Positions 56,993 through 64,000 of a stretch of DNA of 64,000 nucleotides are shown in pieces (the first letter of the stretch is position 1; every line of letters starts with the position of its first letter). The stretch is from Marsupella aquatica. Lineage: Eukaryota > Marchantiophyta. The notes under the pieces are model-generated. The model searched no databases. It had not been told where the DNA came from and saw nothing but the letters and a program-made list of their open reading frames with translations. A program made the translations under genes and the position numbers. The stretch spans positions 2,232,001-2,296,000 of the forward strand of contig OZ316894.1 in assembly GCA_973895155.1 (NCBI GenBank), read 5' to 3'.

Positions 56993-58316
56993 ATGGACCG
57001 TCGTGAAGCATGGGGACAGAATTTGCAGTCGCAAATCGAGGCTGAGCTTAATTTAATGGAGGATGAACAGGAATTTTGGGAGAAGGCCATATTGACAGGC
57101 CCCTTGTCTCTCAAAGGGCTCGGTACATTAAAGCAAAGGAGCGCAAACGAGGCGGTGGATCAGTGCCTGGGAAGAGACCCAATAAAGATCGAAAAAGAGA
57201 GCGGGGACATCAAGTAATCTGGGACGATTATTTTGCAGAGGATTGTACGTGTGACAATAGGGATTTTAGACGTAGGTTTAGGATGACAAGAAGATTGTTT
57301 CTGAAAATTCACCAGGCAGTTTGTGCTCATGATGACTTCTTTCAGCAGAGGCGAGATGCTGCCAATAAAATTGGGCTATCTGGTCTCCAGAAAATCACAG
57401 CTGTTCTCCGGCAATTGGCATTTGGAATTGGTGCAGATGCTATAGACCAGTATTGTAGACTTGGAGAATCCACAACAAGGAAGTCATTGTATAGGTTTTG
57501 CTTGGCAATTCGGCAACTGTACAAGGAGAAGTACTTGAGGAAGCCAGATAGAAGTGACTTCCTACGATTGTTGGCTGTTAATGAGAGCAGAGGATTCCTT
57601 GGAATGTTTGCCTCGCTAGATTGCATGCACTGTGAGTGGAAAAATTGCCCTGTGGCTTGGCAAGGGCAATTCATAGACAAAGATGGCAACAAATCAATAG
57701 TCCTGGAAGCAATTGCAGATCAAGAACTATGGATTTGACATGCATTCTTTGGCTTGCCTGGTGGGAACAATGACTTAAATGTACTAGACCGATCTCCTTT
57801 GGTGAATGACATATTGCACCAACACTCTGAGCAGCTGAACTATGACATCAATTGCACACAGTACAAGAGAGCTTACCTTCTGGTTGATGGCATTTATCCC
57901 AAGTGGTCCTGTTTTGTCACAACTTTTCACAAGCCCCAAACACAGAAGAAGTGTTTTTTTGCCAAGTGCCAAGAGGCTGCCAGAAAAGATGTGGAGAGAG
58001 TCTTTGGGGTTCTTCAAGCCAGATGGGGAATCGTGAGGCAACCAGCAAAATCTTGGCATCTTGAGCGAGTGCATACAATTCTGATGGCTTGCATTGTCCT
58101 TCACAACATGATTATTGAGGACGAGAGAGGGGATGAACATGAAGATTTTAGAATTGAGGCTGGTCCTTTATTGGCTGTGCAGAGAGGAAGAATGTCATGG
58201 AGAGACTACCTAGCTGCCACAAGAGACCTCGAGAATGCAGGCAGTTGGAATGCTCTCAGAAATGACTTGATGGAACATCTGTGGAAGCAAAAGGGTGACA
58301 TTCGATTGGAGGAGTA
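56993..58316 (+). pseudogene. PIF/Harbinger DDE transposase with one nonsense codon
   Basis: The main frame (57076-58316) has the Harbinger nuclease (DDE_Tnp_4) pattern: WDDYFAEDCTCDNRDFRRRF, RLAFGIGADAI-like LRQLAFGIGADAIDQYCRLG, the first D in FASLDCMHCEWKNCP, the second in GLPGGNNDLNVLDRS, and the E in VERVFGVLQARWGI. An in-frame TGA at 57736-57738 stands where the family has tryptophan (LWI-stop-HAFFGLPGG). All three catalytic acids remain. An upstream ATG (56993, MDRREAWGQ) is in another frame, so either the start is 57076 or a frameshift lies near 57080. Without read-through the nuclease is split before its second catalytic residue. Confidence 0.9.
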
Positions 58317-58657
58317 GTCAAGAAAAGATTTCAGATAGTACATCCAGAATATACGAGGGGAACTTCGTGTGTAGAAAATGAGCAATAAAGTGCCACAATT
58401 TTATTTCAGCTTTGTGTCCACAAAATTGAGATCTCTGAACCTGAACTTAGTACAATGAAAATGTTTCAGAGTCTCAATGCTACCTAGCGATGAAGGCTGA
58501 ATCCTACAAAGCATATGATTGGCAGTCCATTCGCTCATAGGAAGGGGATCTCTGCATGAAACAAACTGAATATAAGCCCACAATGTTCACAGTTTAATGA
58601 GATAGTCTTGTACAGAAAAAAATCTTGATACAAATGGTACATACCCTGAAGCTTTGC

Positions 58658-58897
58658 TCAAGTGTCAAGCTTATCGTCTTCCTCATTGTCACCCTTGTCT
58701 TCCATGCGAAGGAGCGCTTGCTCAAATGAATTGGCTGCCCATTCATTCAACACAAAATGTACTCTAGGGGTCTGTTGCCTTGTCTGCTGTGGGGCCTTCC
58801 CTTTGGCAATTGGAGTTGTCTTACTCACTCTGGGCTTGACAATGGAGGGGCATGGCTTCGAATGTGCAGTTGAGCTTTCAGAGCTGGATGTTGACAT
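58658..58897 (-). CDS. Short ORF within the Harbinger element, unknown
   Basis: The 79-codon Ser/Thr/Lys-rich frame ends VHFVLNEWAANSFEQALLRM and an acidic tail. It lies between the two Harbinger genes. It could be a separate exon or a chance ORF; no family is recognised. Confidence 0.25.
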   Translation of the reverse strand: MSTSSSESSTAHSKPCPSIVKPRVSKTTPIAKGKAPQQTRQQTPRVHFVLNEWAANSFEQALLRMEDKGDNEEDDKLDT

Positions 58898-59348
58898 GCT
58901 TCCTTGATGGCTGAATCAGTAGCGCTCCCAACCCAAAAAATGAGTCTACGGCTACAGAACAAAGACATGCGAGCTTCCAAAATGAGTAGAAGACAATGCA
59001 AGCTCCCACAATTTTAGGCAAAATAAGACGTAAGTTGCAGGCCTCGCGAGCTTCCCAAGACAATAGTGTCCACATCAGGTCACACTAATTTCTGCAGGGT
59101 TCACATCAGATCACATGTATGTGCATACAGAGGTTTGTACCGTGGGAGACAAGTCCATAAATCCCTGACATTGCAGTACCAAACAGGACCTTGTACACGC
59201 GAGTTGAATTGGACACGAATTTTGGACTAGTCCAACAAATGAAGTCACAATTTATGAAACTATGTCCACTTTATTAAATTCCAAATTTTCAAGAGTACAT
59301 ACACATGAAGCAATGTGACAAGTAAAATACTCTAGCAATTATGTCAAA

Positions 59349-60291
59349 CTACAGGGGGGATGGAGGGTCAATTTCATCTATAGGTGAAGAGTCTTCATCG
59401 TTGGGCAGTGGAGTTTGAAGCGAACTCCTAGACGCCCTGGGTGGCAATGGGGAGGGTACTGGAATGGTCCCCAGAGAGATCCTATCTCTTAATTTGGTCA
59501 TCTGGTCCTTCCTCCATAAAGTCAAAAAATCCAACGTCTCACTGTCAAGGTGCTCAGTTGGCATGGTGAGCATATTCATGAAGGTTTGGCTCTCCAGAAC
59601 CCTCAAACGCTGCACACCTGTTTCAGCCATCACCTTCTGAGCTTGGGCAGCCATCTTGAAAGCATCCTCATGAACTTTCATTTTATTGGCATTCTCTTTT
59701 GCAAGCTTGCTTCCAAGGGGTCTCTTGCTCGAATTTCCGTGGGAGCTGTCTTGCTCATTTTGCTCAATTTCTACTTCAGATTGAACATTGTTTGCCCCCT
59801 CGTCTGAGAGACTTGTGTACTTCTCTCCTTGCTCATTGCTTGGTGTCCCCACTGGCTTCCGTTTGCCATTTCCCTTTGACATCTGGTCTTCTGGCAGCAT
59901 CCACCTTTGGCAGTCCTTGAGAATGTCGTAGCACACCGAAAAAGAAAACTCCTAACTTGCCCTTCGAATGTCGAGTCTTGTACAGTTCTTTCGCCTTGAT
60001 CAAGGTGTCCTCGTTGTTGGTGCCAGAAATGTCAAGATCTTCAACACTTTTGTGGCACCCAATAAAACAAGTTGTGGCCTTCCGCACATCACCCCACTTG
60101 CTCTCGAGGGATTTTGCGGTCCTACTCTCAAGACCTCGAGGTTTATTTATGTCGTAATGCTCCCCGATGCGTTCCCAGAAATTCTCTCTCTTTTGCCCAG
60201 ACCCAACACATGGGTCTTGAGAAATCTCCAAGTATGAATAGCAGAGTTGCTTTAATTCTGGTGGACTGAAGTTCTTCCCTCGCTGGGCCAT
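59349..60291 (-). pseudogene. Harbinger ORF1-type Myb/SANT-like accessory protein, one frameshift
   Basis: The first frame (60291-59833) has a trihelix/SANT-like start, GKNFSPPELKQLCYSYLEIS, with conserved FWERIGEHYD and SLESKWGDVRK. The reading moves to a second frame near 59950 (FSVCYDILKDCQRWMLPEDQ) and continues to 59349 through a helical NAM-associated-like region and a Pro/Ser-rich tail. This is the usual partner of PIF/Harbinger transposases, needed for DNA binding and nuclear import of the nuclease. It converges on the transposase gene. Confidence 0.8.
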
Positions 60292-60744
60292 GTCGTCAGA
60301 TCACACAATGCACGCGATCTCTGTGCACTGTCCCTGTACTTCAGAAATTGGGAGTTGGGACCACAAGCTTTGTGTTGGCGCAAACCGTGTGTACTCTGCA
60401 ATGACAATCGCTACAGTGCACCTCGACAAGCTTGGCAGAGGACTGGACTCAAATGTGCAGACTCTGGCGCGAAGTTCATAAAAGTGGGGGAATGTTGTAG
60501 GAGTCCTGGGATGTTGACATGTGGCACAAGCAGCATCGTAGATGACCTTTGCCAGCACTGGCAAAAGGAGAATGCAGACCTGGAAAAAAGCCAAGTATTC
60601 CGGTCGGCAAAACTTTGCGCGCTGCGAAAGGCAAAAAGTTTAGGCGTGCCTAGCACCGGTGCAACCGAAAAACGCTTCGCACCGGCATATGTTGCAAAAT
60701 GCCAGCCAGAAGCAGGATGGAGAGCACCGATGCGGATGCTCTGA

Positions 60745-60794
60745 ATCATGTGTTGCACCTGATATGTTATTTTTGTGTAAGTTAAAGCCCTGAG
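60745..60794. mobile_element. MITE-like element copy 3, right part
   Basis: CACCTGATATGTTATTTTTGTG through CCCTGAG aligns with 7115-7158 of copy 2. Joined with 23506-23654 across the Harbinger insertion it makes one small element of about 200 bp. Confidence 0.75.
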
Positions 60795-62324
60795 CAAAGA
60801 TTGAGATTGTCAATTACCTACTTTCAAAAAAGTGGTGCACTTTAAATTTCATTTTTCTTTCACAATGACTTTATTTGGTGACAAGTATATCACTCCAAAC
60901 AATCAACTTAGGAAATTACTTTGTAGACCCCCAAGCTATTTTGTTTGCTAAGGGTCTACAACGTAGGACAAAGTTCAACGGAGCTTGTTCTTTGCAGGCT
61001 CATTGTTGGTAATCCTTTAAACTTTTGTACAATGCAATGTGTCTATTGGTGAGTAAATGTAAATTTTAGGAAAATGAATGTGTTGGGATTGATTTTGAGT
61101 TCTAGATGTACCTAGTTGACTTGCAATTAACTTTGTGAAGTGTTCTTCATGTGTGCATGGTCTGGGCATGTTGGCATGCACAAGGATCACTCACTTGCAC
61201 AAACATTCCAGTTCCTTTCCCTCGCATATTAAGTTTACTTCCGACACATGCGCAAGGCAGGATTTAACTACAATAGAACAGGTACTTGATAATTGCTTTG
61301 CAGCAGTTGTGCCATTTTTCATCCGTTGCCAAAGGCATTACTAGGAAAACATTACAATTCAGCTAGTCATAGAACTTTGGATAACCAGGGTCAATGGTTG
61401 TTTTACAACTTCAGAGCAAATTCAAGGTACATTGTGAAAATAAGCTCTCGAGTCACCTTAAGAAACTAAAGCAATTTGAAAATTAAAGTACTTGGGAACA
61501 ATGTGTCAGGCTAATTCTCATTGATCTTTGGCAAAGTCCCAATTGCTTTCAACAAGTGTTGGAAACCAGTCAACAGTGGCCTAGAGGATAACACAATGCA
61601 CTACACCAACTGAGAGAAGAAACAGGTGCAGTTGTAACTTCAACTGATTCCATCCAATTGCAGGAATACACAACCAAAGCATATTAAGTGCTTGAATCAG
61701 GTGCAAAATTCACCGTTAGCCTTCAATACTAATCCAATCATGCTCAATACACACTCCTGATGATTCTCCTGAGTCCAAGACTCTTATGATCATGCTAAAA
61801 AACCACTCATTGCACAGAATTTTCCCTGTTTGGCGCCAAAATGGCGTTCACCCAAGTTCCATAGAATGTTGACAGAGCTCCATCTATCCAATTGTAAAGA
61901 GGGTGTCCGAAGTACTTTGTTCCAAAACTTGCTCTAGTAGGGATGTGCATTAGCTTTGACTTAGTCAGGTTTGCTATTTGTTTCGTGTAATTGTGACAAA
62001 CCAAGCGATGGGCATTTACCTTAGCTTTTTCAGGTTTGGTAACTATTTTGACTCGATCCAGGGTGTGGCAGCCAATAAACTGTGGGTTGTTGTTTACTGT
62101 CAAACACCAACGTATCTTTTTTTCATCTTATTATTATTATTGTAGAAACTCTTTAATGTAATAAAATTGAATTATTTTACTTTCCTGAAAATAACAAAAG
62201 TAACTAAAGTTACGTCTTAAATAAATTTGTCTTGCCCTCTGTGTTGATTTGTTTTTATTTTTATGTCTTGTTTTGATTGTTTCTATGCATTGTTTTGAAG
62301 CGTGACGACCAAAAAAGTTCGAAG

Positions 62325-62416
62325 GTAGCAGTTATTTTGATTCCCAATACGAGTAGTCATGTTTGCTCTGGTAGCAGTTATTTTGATTCCCAATAAGAGT
62401 AATCATGTTTGCTCTG
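62325..62416. repeat. 46-bp tandem duplication
   Basis: The unit starting GTAGCAGTTATTTTGATTCC is present at 62325-62370 and 62371-62416 with two differences. Confidence 0.95.
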
Positions 62417-62672
62417 GTGCCCGGAAGTTTGGAAAGGATCCCTCATGGGGATTGACATTGCAAATTGTAGCTAAAGGGAGAGGCTAGCATTATCTTGATG
62501 TTTGTTCTCGCATCCACCCTGTCTAAAACAAATTCAACAGAATAGATATCAAAAATATGAATAAGACAAAGTAACCTCAATAAACTCTCAAACAAGATTA
62601 TTTACACCAAAAATGATTTACTGATTGAAGTGTGGCGGCTGTGCAATTCGCTCACTTCCTTGTATTCTGGTC

Positions 62673-62866
62673 TTCAAATATTGATTAGTTTGTGGTCCTT
62701 CCACTTAAGATGGAGGTGTTTTTCCTAGTTTACTCCTTTTGTCAGTCTGATTTCTAATTTGAAGTACGCTTCAAATATTGATTAGTTTGTGGTCCTTCCA
62801 CTTAAGATGGAGCCGTTTTTCCTGGTTTTCTCCTCTTGTCAGTCTGATTTCTAATTTGAAGTACGC
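62673..62866. repeat. 97-bp tandem duplication
   Basis: The unit starting TTCAAATATTGATTAGTTTG is at 62673-62769 and 62770-62866 with a handful of differences. Confidence 0.95.
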
Positions 62867-63693
62867 CAAAAAGTGTAATGCGAACCACTGTTTTTCTTCA
62901 GTCTCCATAATACTGAATCCTCTAAACTTAAAGTACGAACTGTGCGAACGACATTTTTTATGCAGCCTCCAGAAAACTGAATCGAACAGATTGACCGATT
63001 TCAGCTATTGCTAAACCGCGATGTGCTGCCTTGAAATGATTTTGGAGGAAAATCCAAAGTAACATAAACGGCAGAAGCATTTCATGGCAGACGTTTCGGT
63101 TTGAACAATATAGGCAACGTCAGATCGTTGGTGCGGAAGACACTTCGAATTTCTGACCATACTTTCGGATTCTAGAAAGGATGGCAACAGGTAGTCCGCT
63201 CTGGTCGATCTGTAAAATATACTTTCGTGGTTCCGATGCGGTGATATTCACAGATTGCAACAAGATTTGGATTGGGTTCTGCACATCACTAATACAAAAC
63301 TGATACCAACAAAATGGGTGCCGAACTCAATTCCATCACTGCTACTTGAGATGAGAGATTGAAGAGCCAACAAAGATATAAATCTACCCAGGAAGATGGC
63401 TAATGACGAGTTTAACAGAGTCCGAATTAACGTACTTGGAAAGACTGTAGATGCGTATAAGATGATCTCTCATGTGCAGTGTTGAGAGCTAGAAGTTTCT
63501 CATTTCAAATAATATACAACAATTTGCCGGAAACCCAAAATTGAGTAAAACTGTCAGTACCATTTACAGTTTTTAAAAACGATGAATCTCGTCCGAGTCA
63601 AAAATTGTAGTATCGGTTTCTAAACACTTCTGAAACCAAACTATCAGGTTTCAGAACTGCTTAGAAGCCATACTATACACAAGACCCTCTTCT

Positions 63694-64000
63694 TTACACT
63701 TTAGACTTAGGTGGTTCGTCCATCTTACCACCTTTGGCTTGTGCCCGGGTCACAGTAGAAAGGCCTGCCAAAATGCTGTCCAAATCAGATGCTGGCTTGT
63801 TCGACTGTTGGGAAGTAGCAGCAGGCATTTTTGAATCTCTCCTTGGCATTCCTAAAACTCTAGTTGGCACTCCCGAAGCTGACTCTGCTGGTGCCTTTTT
63901 GGCAACAGGTTGTGCAGATTTTGATTTCCCTAACGCTGCTTCAAACTGCGCCCACTCTTCATTCATATTTTTGTGTTCACCTTTCGGTCTCATCGCTTCT
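63694..64000 (-). CDS. C-terminal end of an unidentified protein, possibly running off the window
   Basis: The frame ends at 63694 and is open to the window edge; the first ATG is at 63993. It encodes about 100 residues rich in Ala, Ser, Pro and Lys, starting MRPKGEHKNMNEEWAQFEAA and including SDLDSILAGLSTVTRAQAKG and a basic end. Composition and lack of stops suggest a real exon with a disordered tail. The family is not recognised. Confidence 0.5.
   Translation of the reverse strand, partial: EAMRPKGEHKNMNEEWAQFEAALGKSKSAQPVAKKAPAESASGVPTRVLGMPRRDSKMPAATSQQSNKPASDLDSILAGLSTVTRAQAKGGKMDEPPKSKV

Larger units (their letters stand above)
23655..60741. mobile_element. PIF/Harbinger transposon, split by the large CACTA element
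   Basis: The left terminus GAGCATCCGCACCGGT (23655) is the inverted repeat of the right terminus ACCGATGCGGATGCTC (60741), with one mismatch. The TSD TGA is at 23652-23654 and 60742-60744. Three-base duplications are characteristic of this superfamily. Removing the CACTA element leaves about 4.1 kb, with a DDE transposase gene (56993-58316, plus) and a Myb/SANT-like accessory gene (59349-60291, minus) in convergent orientation. Only 64 bp of Harbinger lie left of the CACTA insertion. Confidence 0.93.
60795..63690. other. Right flank, no gene recognised
   Basis: A/T-rich sequence. A 98-codon minus ORF at 61807-62103 has no recognised family. Apart from the two tandem duplications listed separately I see nothing. 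Confidence 0.5.

Noticed and set aside
61807-62103. 98-codon minus ORF in the right flank
   Set aside because: No motif, no second copy, and an A/T-rich context; probably chance.
1-64000. tRNA, rRNA or CRISPR-like arrays
   Set aside because: No cloverleaf, ribosomal sequence or regularly spaced repeat array was seen; the sub-terminal CACTA motifs are irregularly spaced and explained by the transposon.

Overview
This is nuclear DNA of a land plant. The evidence is the set of element families: Ty1/copia with an initiator-Met tRNA primer site, Athila/Tat-like Ty3/gypsy, En/Spm (CACTA), two-gene PIF/Harbinger, small inverted-repeat elements, and F-box genes of the plant kelch type. I cannot name the species; nothing is diagnostic for a flowering plant. 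Most of the window is two nests of transposons, which can be taken apart because target-site duplications (TSDs) are readable.

Left nest (79-15126). A decayed copia element in minus orientation (copia-1, TSD CATCT) has its right LTR split by a second copia element in plus orientation (copia-2, 4027-15048, TSD ATATG). The right LTR of copia-2 is in turn split by a 5.45-kb CACTA derivative without a transposase (9419-14871). Small elements with CTCGGGG-like ends and 8-bp TSDs sit in copia-1, in copia-2 and (a related type) in the CACTA derivative.

Middle (15132-23500). This is low-copy sequence holding two related truncated F-box genes (17327 and 22343) in a diverged segmental duplication, several short tandem duplications, and a 112-nt foldback at 20881-20992.

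Right nest (about 23506-60794). An old 8-bp-TSD element contains a 4.1-kb PIF/Harbinger element (23655-60741, TSD TGA). That contains a large CACTA element (23719-56711, TSD CGG), which contains a young gypsy element (39463-55004, TSD GGACA). The CACTA element encodes on its minus strand a tnp2-type transposase (28436-32166) and a second TNPA-like protein (24574-28262) with Gly/Trp-rich exons. It also carries unusual cargo: a tandem BRCT region (32600-33477), an EDM2-like PHD/extended-PHD region (34064-34745) and a Cys-rich ORF (35515-35964). The gypsy element has 4,660-bp LTRs, and each LTR carries an ORF of about 1,200 codons in the U3 region.

Right flank (60795-64000). It holds short tandem duplications and the 3' end of an unidentified minus-strand gene that may run off the window.

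The most interesting hypothesis is that the large CACTA element carries modules that touch host silencing: a Trp/Gly-rich stretch resembling an Argonaute hook, and a PHD region related to EDM2, a regulator of transposon heterochromatin. The domain resemblances are read from the sequence; the function is inference.
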